Of a DNA stretch of 64,000 bases, positions 1 to 10,590 are shown piece by piece. The notes beneath the pieces are model-generated. The model was not told where the DNA came from and made no database searches. It saw only the letters and a program-made list of their open reading frames with translations. How positions within the stretch are numbered: the first letter of the stretch is position 1; every line of letters starts with the position of its first letter. The stretch is from Panonychus citri. Lineage: Eukaryota > Arthropoda > Arachnida > Trombidiformes > Tetranychidae. A program made the translations under genes and the position numbers. The stretch is taken from positions 434,001-498,000 of the forward strand of contig NW_026515482.1 of NCBI RefSeq assembly GCF_014898815.1, in the 5' to 3' direction.

Positions 1-181
1 ACTATTCAAAGAAATTGGTTTTTTTTAATAGAAAATCTCAAAGGTAAAATTGTTAGGTACATTTTTGAACATCTTCTAGGAAGGTGCAACTTGTGACTTT
101 GGTTTAGAAAGTTAATTTAGTTTTTTTTGTTTAGTTTAGACAAAAGTTAATTAATCTATTTGTATATGTGATCTAAATCAG

Positions 182-1357
182 TTAATTTTTTTCTTTCGAT
201 TTTCTTTTCTTAATTTCGCCTTTGGAGACTGGTTTGTGGTTTTCTTTATCCTTTTTCTTGTTGTCTTTTGGTTTACTTTTAGGTTGAGATTTTGGTGAAT
301 GAGAGTCGACTAATTTTCCCATTATCTTGGTTGAGACACAAAGTGTAATTAAACATAAAATTGAAGTGATTACAATTGAAATCTCCGTTGGTAGGAAACA
401 TTTAACAATTGAATGATCATTTGGTGAAATTTGAAGAAGAAGATAATTTGGATCTTGTCGATTTCTCCAATTAAATGAGGCAACTGTCCATTCCTGAGAA
501 TCATGTTTAGTATGATTAACAACACAACCTGAATGAATGTGACCATTGAAAATTAAACGTGGACGATAACGTTCAAGTAAATTGTCCGATGTACGTTTGG
601 ATAAACTTTCCACGCCGGGGGTGAAATTGTTCAATCGATCTTGTCCTTTTTGAGAATCAATTTCATGACAAATATCATCATTAATCCGATATAATGGAAA
701 ATGTAACAAAAGAATAGGATCTCCAGGTAGATTACTTTTCGTTAATTGTTCATCAACAACCGATAGATAATTTTCCATTTCTTGGACCAACGAGAAATCA
801 GCGCCTTCAATGGCCATACTGTTGATTGAGATGAACTTGATTCCCTTAATTGTGACCAATTTTGCTAGACTAGAATTGAAAGCTTTCTCCCAGCGTTTAC
901 GTAGATATGGATAAGCAGCAACTCGATCATGAAAACCGATATCATGATTACCAACGATAAATATTTTCTCAATTGGATCTTCGATTGAGAAAATTTTTTC
1001 AAATCGATCAACATATTTATCAAAACCATTCTCATCAACGGTTAATCCTTCATCTAAAAGATCACCGAGAAAAATGATCACATCAGGCTTACGAATTGAT
1101 TTAGCTAATTGAAAAGCTATTGACATTTCCCATTCTCTGGTAAATTGGTCAACAGGATGACCTTTACGTTTACCCAAAAGATGGGGGTCACTTAATATCA
1201 TCACTTTAACGAAATTTTCATCTGAACAATCGGGACAAGGCCAATCACATGGATAAATTGAATAAATGTCCAAAAGAAACAAATTAAACACCAATACAAT
1301 TGCTCCAAGAAAAGACCAATTTGCAAGTTTAGAAAACATTTTCACCAATAATTTCAT
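182..1357 (-). CDS. MPPE1: PGAP5/MPPE1-type metallophosphoesterase
   Basis: Single-exon gene of 391 aa, starting at the ATG at 1357. PGAP5/MPPE1 removes an ethanolamine-phosphate side group from GPI anchors and so promotes ER exit of GPI-anchored proteins. Visible features are an N-terminal membrane segment (about residues 14-34), a Cys-rich linker (CDWPCPDC), then metallophosphoesterase blocks in order: DPH (about 57-59), GD (98-99), GNHD (136-139), a lumenal-type H in LLHFPLY, and GHIH. A second hydrophobic segment (IVITSILCLITLC) and a lysine-rich tail follow, matching the family's two-TM topology. Length fits the animal family. It is head-to-head with the URB2-like gene. The family call is strong; the substrate is taken from the family. 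Confidence 0.88.
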   Translation of the reverse strand: MKLLVKMFSKLANWSFLGAIVLVFNLFLLDIYSIYPCDWPCPDCSDENFVKVMILSDPHLLGKRKGHPVDQFTREWEMSIAFQLAKSIRKPDVIIFLGDLLDEGLTVDENGFDKYVDRFEKIFSIEDPIEKIFIVGNHDIGFHDRVAAYPYLRKRWEKAFNSSLAKLVTIKGIKFISINSMAIEGADFSLVQEMENYLSVVDEQLTKSNLPGDPILLLHFPLYRINDDICHEIDSQKGQDRLNNFTPGVESLSKRTSDNLLERYRPRLIFNGHIHSGCVVNHTKHDSQEWTVASFNWRNRQDPNYLLLQISPNDHSIVKCFLPTEISIVITSILCLITLCVSTKIMGKLVDSHSPKSQPKSKPKDNKKKDKENHKPVSKGEIKKRKSKEKN

Positions 1358-1830
1358 GATCCCCAATAATGTAAAAACTATTTCATAAACAATAGAAAAA
1401 CAAAATCACAACTAAATTATATTAACTAGTTAACTCAACAAAATAAAAATTAATTGTGATGAAAAAAAATACCAACCTTATTAATCCAACACACAAGAAA
1501 CCAAATTACTGAAAGTATTTAAATTGTTGAGAGATTAATTATGACACATTTAACCTCTAAACATTTCACAATCTAAATTAGATCGAGATGACAATAAGTA
1601 ATTAATGAACAATTAGCCAATTCTTTTGACCGAATTGCTCTAAATTGGAAAAACAAACAAAACAGTTTTGCTTTTTGCTCGAATAATAGACTTTGTTTGC
1701 TATTCTTCGAGAAATTCACACGTGACTTCATTCACATGCTTTTTGTTTTGGTTTAAATTACTTTCGCTTGTTGATTAGTTCATTGATTTTTCTGATTGTT
1801 TAATTTTTTCCCTTCTTATAATCGTTAACT
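1358..1830. promoter_or_regulatory. divergent intergenic region between MPPE1 and the URB2-like gene
   Basis: A 473-bp AT-rich spacer separates the start codons of two divergent housekeeping-type genes, so it probably carries both promoters. I see no clear TATA box placed for either gene and no other ORF. Confidence 0.5.
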
Positions 1831-4425
1831 ATGGATTTAATACCTGATGAGAAATTCGTTGATAAATGGTTGTCTAGAAGTAAATTCAAGGAATCGATGG
1901 TCAATGAAATGTTGATGAATCAGTTGGACTATTTTAACAACCGGCGACAAATTGATAAATTTCATGTTTGGTTATTTAATTGTTCCCGTTTAGTTGAATT
2001 ATCTTTTCAAACTATTTACCTACCTTTGGAATTTCAATTGCAATATGGAGAGAAGATAATTAAATCACCACCATTACAAACAATACAAACATGGAAACAT
2101 TTCTTGCAAGAAGATATTGTAAACTCACCGGTTACATTGGAATTGTTTATTTGTTTCCTTAATCATTTACGGATTTGTGATGATTTGATGCCAAAAATGA
2201 TTATACCTCAAGAAAATGAGTGTATCCAAGGTACAAGAGATCAAATTATGAATTTATCGTTCGATAGTTTGAAAAATCAACAGCAATTATCTCTTGTATT
2301 GAGATTGTCTCATGCTTGGGGTAATTTGGTTTTGCTTAAAAATTTTTACGACAATCAAAAATTGACAACTAATTTGGTTAAACATTCTTGGTACGATATG
2401 GGACCAATTCATGATTATTACGATTCTGGTGTTTGGAAAGCAATTGTCAACCAATGTCTATCATCATCAGATGACAATCTTGTACAAATCATATTCCAAA
2501 TGATGATACAGAAATTGTCCCTCTTTACCAAAACCTTTTACACCGAGAGCAGCGATCCTGAAATCCGTGATTTATGTAAACAGAATATACTAATTGTAGT
2601 TAATTGTATTCTAACCAGAATTGGTAAAAATCCTGACCTGTTGAACTCCTTGGATCTATGGAAATTTTCATCCTTTGTGCCCGATGAACATAACGACCAA
2701 TTGACCCAAATCATAGTTGATAGAATCGGTGATTGTGAAGAAGAGGAAATTAACTTGCAACTATTATCAACCATTGATAAAGGTTGTGAAAGGTCAAGTT
2801 TCGTATTGTCCATGGTGGAATCGATTTTACGAAAGTTCATCGTTAATCTGGATGAAAATCTTCCCTTGAGAAAACTTTACGTTTACTTGGAGAAGCATCG
2901 ATTCTTTCAAGATCCACCCGAAGTTTTTGACTCAAGCGCAACGAAAAAATTGATAAAACTAATCCACAATGTTATGGATAGAGATGTGAATCTATCATTT
3001 CCTTCACCAGAACTGAGAACTTTGTCCATTTTAAATTACCTACCTTTAGAACACCTACAAGATGAAGCTCAGCTGAAATGTTCAATTTTTCTCATCTCAT
3101 TGGCGTTTTCGATTGGATTCGATTCCGATGTCACTGAATCGACTATTAAACTTGTCCTTCCAATATTTACAAGTGAACAAACTTTATGGTTTTTCAAAGT
3201 CTTTGATCCAACTCATTTTCTCACCAAACTGATCACTATTGTCCATCAACAGAAAAATGTCCAACCCTATTTATCGGAATTCATTTCAACAATAATCGAA
3301 AGACTATTTAAAGAGAGTCCAAGTAGCGAAATAATTGAAATACTTGAAAACGTTTCCGATAAAGTGATCAATTGTGAAAGTTTGGCTACAACTCGTTGTT
3401 TAACCACTTTACTATTAAAACGACTTATACTCGTTGATTGTTCGGAGACTGAACTCTCGATAAAATTGATTAGCCATTTATTGGGAATGCTTCGTAATCC
3501 AAGTGACCTGAAGGACCTAAATAGAGTCCAAATTAACGAAACTTTGGCCGTGATTATGGAGTTTTTCTCGAAGAGGAACAAATTAACCGGAAAAGAGGAG
3601 AAATTATTAAGAAAGTTGATTTCAAATTGTTCAAAGTTAATCAACGAAACCTGTAAATCTTTAATCAACATGGAAAATTCAAATGATGACAACTTTAAAT
3701 CTAATATTAAATTTCTGCTCTTTTTATGTTCATCATCATCACGAACAAACGATCTTTTATCAGATGATCAAATATCGTTAATTTGGTGTTCACTGTTTCC
3801 AAATTATCCTCAGTTCGATAGTTGTGATGATCGTACAATTAGCAGAGAAAATATTGAAACGATTTCCACTGTAATCCCGATAATCTCCAAGTGTGTCTTT
3901 GGAAAAACTTCAGTTGATAATTTAACCGAATACGTTGATTATTGTTTCACAATTTTGGAATCAAACACTTCCGATGATAGTAAATTGTTTGCAGTCAATG
4001 TTTTAAAAGGACTAATTGTCAAAGAATGGACCAAACCCACTGCGAAAGATACTCGAATGTACAAATTCACCGATTCCACTTTGGATAAACTTCTCCAAAC
4101 TCTAACATCGATATTTAAAGATCAAAATCTATGCCAATCAATTAATTTGAATCTAATTCAAGCCTGTGGTAATCTAATCAAGGATATTCTCCATGTTGGT
4201 AAAGAGCTTTTGAATTCACCTCGATTATATTATTGTCTCCAAATTTGTGCCTATTTACCTTTACGACAATTGGTCAACTCGCCTGATAAATATACGAAAA
4301 TATTGGCAACTAATTATTCAATTTTATTTCAATTCTTCGTTAATTATAACTACATGGTTTCCACGAGCATGGTTGTAATCAAGTTTGATTGGAAACTATT
4401 TAACAACATTAACACAAGTTTGTGA
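1831..4425 (+). CDS. URB2/Npa2-like nucleolar protein, frame-shifted near the C-terminus
   Basis: A long intron-free reading frame (864 aa) begins at ATG 1831. It is all-helical, Leu/Ile/Lys-rich, without signal peptide or TM segments, in the style of HEAT-like scaffold proteins. The intact C-terminal part can be read in the inverted copy at 7688-8518. It ends in a block (LLENYEKFYVFKG) that resembles the end of the Urb2/Npa2 family, which acts in early 60S ribosome assembly in the nucleolus. Here a 2-bp deletion after 4383 (AATCAAG then TTTG, against AAGGATTTG in the inverted copy) shifts the frame. The last 14 residues before the stop are therefore off-frame, and about 130 aa are lost. The gene may be newly broken, polymorphic or mis-assembled. 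The family call is moderate and rests on C-terminal pattern and overall style. Confidence 0.6.
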   Translation: MDLIPDEKFVDKWLSRSKFKESMVNEMLMNQLDYFNNRRQIDKFHVWLFNCSRLVELSFQTIYLPLEFQLQYGEKIIKSPPLQTIQTWKHFLQEDIVNSPVTLELFICFLNHLRICDDLMPKMIIPQENECIQGTRDQIMNLSFDSLKNQQQLSLVLRLSHAWGNLVLLKNFYDNQKLTTNLVKHSWYDMGPIHDYYDSGVWKAIVNQCLSSSDDNLVQIIFQMMIQKLSLFTKTFYTESSDPEIRDLCKQNILIVVNCILTRIGKNPDLLNSLDLWKFSSFVPDEHNDQLTQIIVDRIGDCEEEEINLQLLSTIDKGCERSSFVLSMVESILRKFIVNLDENLPLRKLYVYLEKHRFFQDPPEVFDSSATKKLIKLIHNVMDRDVNLSFPSPELRTLSILNYLPLEHLQDEAQLKCSIFLISLAFSIGFDSDVTESTIKLVLPIFTSEQTLWFFKVFDPTHFLTKLITIVHQQKNVQPYLSEFISTIIERLFKESPSSEIIEILENVSDKVINCESLATTRCLTTLLLKRLILVDCSETELSIKLISHLLGMLRNPSDLKDLNRVQINETLAVIMEFFSKRNKLTGKEEKLLRKLISNCSKLINETCKSLINMENSNDDNFKSNIKFLLFLCSSSSRTNDLLSDDQISLIWCSLFPNYPQFDSCDDRTISRENIETISTVIPIISKCVFGKTSVDNLTEYVDYCFTILESNTSDDSKLFAVNVLKGLIVKEWTKPTAKDTRMYKFTDSTLDKLLQTLTSIFKDQNLCQSINLNLIQACGNLIKDILHVGKELLNSPRLYYCLQICAYLPLRQLVNSPDKYTKILATNYSILFQFFVNYNYMVSTSMVVIKFDWKLFNNINTSL

Positions 4426-4783
4426 TCAAACTTCATTCACTGATTACGATGCCGAAATTCAGAAAGATTTGATAATTGCTGCAACAGATTTAACTAAATT
4501 AATCTCACAATTAACAAATGATTTTCCCACTGATTTTGCTCCATTCTCACCACATCTAATCAGTTGTTACATTATTCTAAATCACAAATACACGATTCAT
4601 CCATTAATCAAGAAACATCTTACACTTTGCATGTACAGATTGTTGAATGTGATCAAATCAAATGTTAATTGGAAAAATATCTACGATATGATTCATTGTC
4701 GATTAGATGAATCAGGTCGAGATTTATTGAAGATTCTGTTGGAAAATTATGAGAAATTTTATGTATTCAAGGGAAGATTTTGA
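4384..4783 (+). pseudogene. severed C-terminal part of the URB2-like gene
   Basis: This stretch continues the URB2-like coding sequence one frame over from the long ORF, to a TGA at 4781-4783. It matches residue for residue the C-terminal part of the inverted copy. A poly(A) signal AATAAA lies at 4816-4821. It can be translated only if the upstream 2-bp deletion is absent or bypassed. Confidence 0.75.
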
Positions 4784-5221
4784 TTGAATTGAAATTAAAT
4801 ATTAATAACTAGGAGAATAAATATAATAAGTGTTTTGACTTTCAGGTCAAGTACTTGACTTTTCGCTACATGTAAAGAAATCGATTCGTTCATTATGTCC
4901 AACAAAACATCCGAAGTTGCAGAAAATATGAATTTACATTATCCGAAGCATGAACGCGAAACTTTATTCTACCAAAGTACCAACGTTTCGCGTGTAGCAA
5001 AAACGATTTGAAACCGTATTGATCATCTAATAGGATTAGATATCGAATCAATAATAACTTTGGATGAAATTAATTTAGAAGAAATAAAAAAATTTACAAA
5101 GTTCAAATGTTTACGAATTTTTCATTTATTGATCATAATTTGAATTAAATTTTGTTTATGATGATCTACATCAATTTTCATAACTTATGGAGAAGTTAGT
5201 TACTTTTACTAGTGATAATTA

Positions 5222-5407
5222 CTACGCAGCTTGTTGACCAGAATTGCCAGAACCTTGTAGAACAGAGTCGACAGGAACGATTGGTTTCAACTCAGAGTTT
5301 TTATTATTATTGAGAACTCCAACGGCGTTGTTTTGATCATTAGCGGCTGTAGCAGCTCCAATGAGGGACACGATGGCGATGAAAACTTTGATAAAGTTTA
5401 GATTCAT
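5222..5407 (-). CDS. short secreted peptide, copy A
   Basis: A 61-aa product starts at ATG 5407, preceded by CAACA. It begins MNLNFIKVFIAIVSLIGAA, a standard signal peptide probably cleaved after ATAA, leaving a mature peptide of about 40 aa. The mature part is rich in N, Q, V and S, has no cysteines, and carries VDSVL near its end. It is identical in sequence to copy B (7059-7244) in the other palindrome arm. A TATA box lies about 105 bp upstream and a poly(A) signal about 92 bp downstream (TTTATT on the plus strand, 5125-5130). An upstream in-frame ATG would add 10 residues ahead of the signal peptide and is less likely. Function unknown. It is related to the 42-aa product at 22081. Confidence 0.75.
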   Translation of the reverse strand: MNLNFIKVFIAIVSLIGAATAANDQNNAVGVLNNNKNSELKPIVPVDSVLQGSGNSGQQAA

Positions 5408-5511
5408 TGTTGATTGTTGGATAATTAGAGTTGACACTTTAAAACAAAAGGCAAAACTTTGATTAAATGAATTGATGATTTCAAGTGATAATAATTAACT
5501 TGATGCTCTTG

Positions 5512-5520
5512 CTTTTTATA
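5512..5520 (-). promoter_or_regulatory. TATA box of peptide copy A
   Basis: TATAAAAAG read on the minus strand, in the same position relative to the ATG as in copy B and in the 42-aa homologue. Confidence 0.6.
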
Positions 5521-6015
5521 CAAAACAGTTATCAAGATGATTCCAGTTGATTAATGTTAATTGTCACTTAAATCACCTGTGAAAATTAGTCACAATTAAA
5601 TCAATAGATTTAAACTTTTGTTTGTATTAATTAATTTACATTTTGTTTATCACTAAATTTCATATGAATAAATAGACAAAGTCAATGTTAATGTTAAACA
5701 ATCGGATGATCGTTAATTTGATCTATCATCTAATTAACCTAATCTGAATAAACTTTCTTTAATTAACGTATTCAAATAATGATTCACAAATTATCGAGAT
5801 CAATTCTCTAACTATTAATTTTCTTTATCTTTATATTTACATTTGGTGAAAAACCAAATGAACAACGTACCAACTTTACATTTAATTGTCAGCCACTTTC
5901 AAATGTTTCATATTAGATAGCTGATGAATATACTTAAATGTATAGTTAGAGAGAGAAAGAGAGAGAGAGAGAAATTATCAGATCATCAATAGTTAGAGAA
6001 TTGATCTCGATAATT

Positions 6016-6451
6016 TGTGAATCATTATTTGAATACGCTTTTGAAATGGCTTTTAATGGATTTCAAGTCAAAAATAGATTTATATAACATTTACAATGAT
6101 TGTGAATCTCGAACTTCGTTTCTAAATCGATTTTTGTTCTAAAATTAATCATGAAAAAAGAAAATCCAAGTATCGTATCATTGATTTATTGAGTATCCAA
6201 ATTCATACCCAAATTTTGGCTTTGGACTAATTATTAATTGGATACAAAATTCAGATTACAATTGGGTGCAAATTGGGTGATGCAAGAGAGTTATTGTTTG
6301 AATACTGATTTTATCAATTTCTGATACATTTCATTCATAGTGATAGATACACTTTTATATTTTAAAGATCAACAATTTTGGTATAATTTTAGGGGGTTAA
6401 CTTTTTGTTAATTTGTTCAGTGAACTAAATTTTTTTTCTTGATTAGTTTAG
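6016..6451. other. central segment of the palindrome
   Basis: Unique centre between the palindrome arms. Its reverse complement resembles 16820-17215 and, with a fold-back element inserted, 9660-10870. It is therefore part of the dispersed module that precedes the secreted-peptide promoter elsewhere. No coding potential seen. Confidence 0.7.
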
Positions 6452-6945
6452 ATTATCGAGATCAATTCTCTAACTATTGATGATCTGATAATTTCTCTCT
6501 CTCTCTCTTTCTCTCTCTAACTATACATTTAAGTATATTCATCAGCTATCTAATATGAAACATTTGAAAGTGGCTGACAATTAAATGTAAAGTTGGTACG
6601 TTGTTCATTTGGTTTTTCACCAAATGTAAATATAAAGATAAAGAAAATTAATAGTTAGAGAATTGATCTCGATAATTTGTGAATCATTATTTGAATACGT
6701 TAATTAAAGAAAGTTTATTCAGATTAGGTTAATTAGATGATAGATCAAATTAACGATCATCCGATTGTTTAACATTAACATTGACTTTGTCTATTTATTC
6801 ATATGAAATTTAGTGATAAACAAAATGTAAATTAATTAATACAAACAAAAGTTTAAATCTATTGATTTAATTGTGACTAATTTTCACAGGTGATTTAAGT
6901 GACAATTAACATTAATCAACTGGAATCATCTTGATAACTGTTTTG

Positions 6946-6954
6946 TATAAAAAG
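6946..6954 (+). promoter_or_regulatory. TATA box of peptide copy B
   Basis: TATAAAAAG about 105-113 bp before the ATG at 7059. The surrounding bases (TTGATAA..TTTTGTATAAAAA..ATTATCACTT) recur at 11460, 17790 and 21945. Confidence 0.65.
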
Positions 6955-7058
6955 CAAGAGCATCAAGTTAATTATTATCACTTGAAATCATCAATTCATT
7001 TAATCAAAGTTTTGCCTTTTGTTTTAAAGTGTCAACTCTAATTATCCAACAATCAACA

Positions 7059-7244
7059 ATGAATCTAAACTTTATCAAAGTTTTCATCGCCATCGTGTCC
7101 CTCATTGGAGCTGCTACAGCCGCTAATGATCAAAACAACGCCGTTGGAGTTCTCAATAATAATAAAAACTCTGAGTTGAAACCAATCGTTCCTGTCGACT
7201 CTGTTCTACAAGGTTCTGGCAATTCTGGTCAACAAGCTGCGTAG
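7059..7244 (+). CDS. short secreted peptide, copy B
   Basis: 61-aa product, identical to copy A, in the right arm of the palindrome. It has a signal peptide of about 22 residues and a Cys-free mature tail of about 40 aa ending in GNSGQQAA. The promoter has a TATA box and AATAAA lies at 7336-7341. Both copies keep an open frame and full promoter, so both could be expressed, divergently from the palindrome centre. No function assigned. Confidence 0.75.
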   Translation: MNLNFIKVFIAIVSLIGAATAANDQNNAVGVLNNNKNSELKPIVPVDSVLQGSGNSGQQAA

Positions 7245-7687
7245 TAATTATCACTAGTAAAAGTAACTAACTTCTCCATAAGTTATGACAATTGATGTAG
7301 ATCATCATAAACAAAATTGAATTCAAATTATGATCAATAAATGAATAATTCGTAAACATTTAAACTGTAACGTGTAAATCGTTTTATTTCTTCTAAATTA
7401 ATATTATCCAAAGTTATCATCGATTCGATATCTAATCCTATGAGATGATCGACACGGTTTCAAATCGTTTTTTCTACACGCGAAACGTTTGTACTTTGGT
7501 AGAATAAAGTTTCGCGTTCATGCTTCGGATAATGTAAATTCATATTTTCTGCAACTTCGGATGTTTTGTTGGACATAATGAACGAATCGATTTCTTTACA
7601 TGTAGCGAAAAGTCAAGTACTTGACCTGAAAGTCAAAACACTTATTATATTTATTCTCCTAGTTATTAATATTTAATTTCAATTCAA

Positions 7688-8622
7688 TCAAAATCTTCCC
7701 TTGAATACATAAAATTTCTCATAATTTTCCAACAGAATCTTCAATAAATCTCGACCTGATTCATCTAATCGACAATGAATCATATCGTAGATATTTTTCC
7801 AATTAACATTTGATTTGATCACATTCAACAATCTGTACATGCAAAGTGTAAGATGTTTCTTGATTAATGGATGAATCGTGTATTTGTGATTTAGAATAAT
7901 GTAACAACTGATTAGATGTGGTGAGAATGGAGCAAAATCAGTGGGAAAATCATTTGTTAATTGTGAGATTAATTTAGTTAAATCTGTTGCAGCAATTATC
8001 AAATCTTTCTGAATTTCGGCATCGTAATCAGTGAATGAAGTTTGATCACAAACTTGTGTTAATGTTGTTAAATAGTTTCCAATCAAATCCTTGATTACAA
8101 CCATGCTCGTGGAAACCATGTAGTTATAATTAACGAAGAATTGAAATAAAATTGAATAATTAGTTGCCAATATTTTCGTATATTTATCAGGCGAGTTGAC
8201 CAATTGTCGTAAAGGTAAATAGGCACAAATTTGGAGACAATAATATAATCGAGGTGAATTCAAAAGCTCTTTACCAACATGGAGAATATCCTTGATTAGA
8301 TTACCACAGGCTTGAATTAGATTCAAATTAATTGATTGGCATAGATTTTGATCTTTAAATATCGATGTTAGAGTTTGGAGAAGTTTATCCAAAGTGGAAT
8401 CGGTGAATTTGTACATTCGAGTATCTTTCGCAGTGGGTTTGGTCCATTCTTTGACAATTAGTCCTTTTAAAACATTGACTGCAAACAATTTACTATCATC
8501 GGAAGTGTTTGATTCCAAAATTGTGAAACAATAATCAACGTATTCGGTTAAATTATCAACTGAAGTTTTTCCAAAGACACACTTGGAGATTATCGGGATT
8601 ACAGTGGAAATCGTTTCAATAT
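7688..8622 (-). pseudogene. 5'-truncated inverted copy of the URB2-like gene with an intact C-terminal frame
   Basis: Carries the last third of the URB2-like coding sequence in the opposite orientation. The frame is open from the arm boundary to the stop at 7688 and reads straight through the site where the long copy has lost 2 bp. It has no start codon or promoter of its own. It is thus non-functional as a gene but preserves the undamaged C-terminal sequence. Confidence 0.85.
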
Positions 8623-8629
8623 TTATATT

Positions 8630-9535
8630 GAAGATTCTGTGGGAAAATTATGAGAAATTTTATGTATTCAAGGGAAGGTTTTGGTTGAATTCAACTTAAA
8701 TTGAATAATTACGAGAATAAATATAATAACTGTTTTGACTTTCAGGTCAAGTACTCCACTTTTCGCTACATATTAAGAAATCAGCTTGTTCACTATGTCC
8801 AAAAAAACATTCGAAAGTTTCAGAAAATATGGATTTATCTTTATTCGAAGCATGAACGCGAAACTATATTCTATTAATAATACCAAAGTACCAACGTTTC
8901 TTATTAGAAAGAAAAAACGATTTGCAACCGTACTGATTGCCTCGTTGCATTAGATATCGAGTCAATGATAACTTTGGATAAAACAAATTCATAGAAAAAT
9001 GGAAATAATTTAAAAAGTTACAGTTTAAATTTTAACGAGTTTTTCATCTATTGATTATAATTTCTATTGAATTTTGTCCATGATCTATCAATATATCAAC
9101 TATCGAAACTTATATACGAAATAAGGCCTTCATGACCTGACCACAACATTAGCATATTTGCTAGCCTTTTAGTCCAATTCGTAACTAGTGGCTGAAGCAG
9201 CTTCAATGAGAGTAACGATGAAAACTTTTATAAAGTACAAGTTCATTATTATTGTTATTATAGATTATTATAATAGATAATTATAGTTTTTACTTCAAAA
9301 CAAAAGATAAAACTTTCATCTCCGTTGATGATTAAATCAATTGATGATTACAAGTGATAATAATCAATTTTTTATACGAAACGGTGGTCAAGATTATCCC
9401 AAGCAACTAATGCTTATTGTCACTTTGAAATGTAACACACTGTAATTTCAATTGATTAATGTTAATTGTCACTTAAATCACCTGTGAGAATTGATCACAA
9501 TCAAACCACTAGACTTAAACTTTTGTTTGTTGTTT
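8630..9535. repeat. third, decayed copy of the URB2 3' end and peptide-gene segment
   Basis: Directly abutting the right palindrome arm, this segment repeats in plus orientation the last 20 or so codons of the URB2-like gene, its 3' flank, and the peptide gene plus promoter. It has many substitutions and small indels. It is clearly older than the palindrome arms. Confidence 0.8.
9187..9246 (-). pseudogene. decayed secreted-peptide gene, copy C
   Basis: Reverse-strand remnant of the peptide signal sequence, starting at ATG 9246 and matching copies A and B through the signal-peptide region. Homology then fades. A TATA-like CGTATAAAAAA lies upstream on the same strand near 9370-9380. Confidence 0.6.
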
Positions 9536-9710
9536 TATTATATTAATAGTGTTTTCCAATTAAAGGCACCAAACTCTCAATTGTTAAGTTACTCTCAAAG
9601 AAAGTTCTAATGGTTTTACTCGTACACCAATTGATACCATCTTGCTTAATTTTCAATAATCAAAAAGAAAATTTAGTTCGCTGATCAAATTATCAAAAAT
9701 CAAGCCCCCG

Positions 9711-10590
9711 AAAGGGGTATGTATCACCCAAAATCGACTTTCGTAAAACTTAAAATAAGGTCATAATTATGATAGAGCACATCAAAAAACAATGTTTTGT
9801 CTAATCAAAACTTCTCTAAAATGTTCCGCTCGGTCACAATTGCCGTCGAAACTTAAACTGTTTTTCGACGATACGCTGAGAACGATGATAGAAACAGACA
9901 TAAAACTTCGTACAAATATAGTTTATATATTAGCCTATTGATTAACAACAGGAAAAGTTATTTCACGCGTCGGCTCCTCAAATATGATCTAGAGGTCATT
10001 TAGCTTCGAAATGAAAACATCCCGTGAGGTCATTGTAGAGAACATATTTTACTAACCAAAAATAATTGTCTATGTACCTACTATAAGCCTACGTGTTTTC
10101 GAACGATTTGTAACAGCAGTTTACGAGAAATCGCTAGTGGCCTCATAAACTTCGATAAGCTATAACTTTTGAGATACTTATCATGGAAGCTTCAAATATT
10201 CACGTGAATACTTGTTATGAAAAGGACATTTGATTGTGTCAATTTTCAGTTCAGTAGGGCTCTTAACAATGTCCTCGCGTTATGTTTTCATTTCGAAGGT
10301 AAATGACCTAAAGTTCATATTTGAGAAAACGACGCGTGAAATGAATTTTTCTGTTGTTAATCGAAATAATAGTATATGAACTACATCTGTACAAAATTTC
10401 ATGTCTGTATCTATCACCGTTCTCGAGATATTATCAGGTACAATTTAAGTTTCGACGGCAATTGTGACCGGGCGGAACATTTTAGAGAAGTTTTGATTAG
10501 ACAAAACATTGTTTTTTGATGTGCTCTATCATAATTATGACCTTATTTTAAGTTTTACGAAAGTCGATTTTGGGTGATACATACCCCTTT
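9711..10590. mobile_element. fold-back (long terminal inverted repeat) element
   Basis: About 880 bp, bounded by AAAGGGGTATGTATCACCC on the left and its inverse on the right. The inverted arms run about 330 bp each (roughly 9711-10045 and 10260-10590), imperfect inside, with a loop of about 210 bp. No ORF, so it is a non-autonomous DNA element. The host module around it is found without the element at 16840-16880 and, reversed, near 6390-6420, which gives empty-site references. The superfamily is not determinable by eye. Confidence 0.8.

Larger units (their letters stand above)
3850..8622. repeat. large palindrome (inverted duplication), arms of about 2.1 kb
   Basis: Left arm 3850-6015 reads as the reverse complement of right arm 6452-8622 with only scattered differences, around a central segment of about 436 bp. 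Each arm carries the URB2-like 3' end, its downstream DNA, a small secreted-peptide gene with its promoter, and a pyrimidine/purine tract. Differences include the 2-bp deletion near 4383 and a few changes between 4980 and 5110. The near-identity implies recent origin, arm-to-arm gene conversion, or an assembly artefact. Confidence 0.92.

Noticed and set aside
5940..6520. CT/GA runs in the palindrome as a possible regulatory GAGA array
   Set aside because: Similar tracts occur throughout the window in gene-free DNA, so position near the peptide genes is not evidence.
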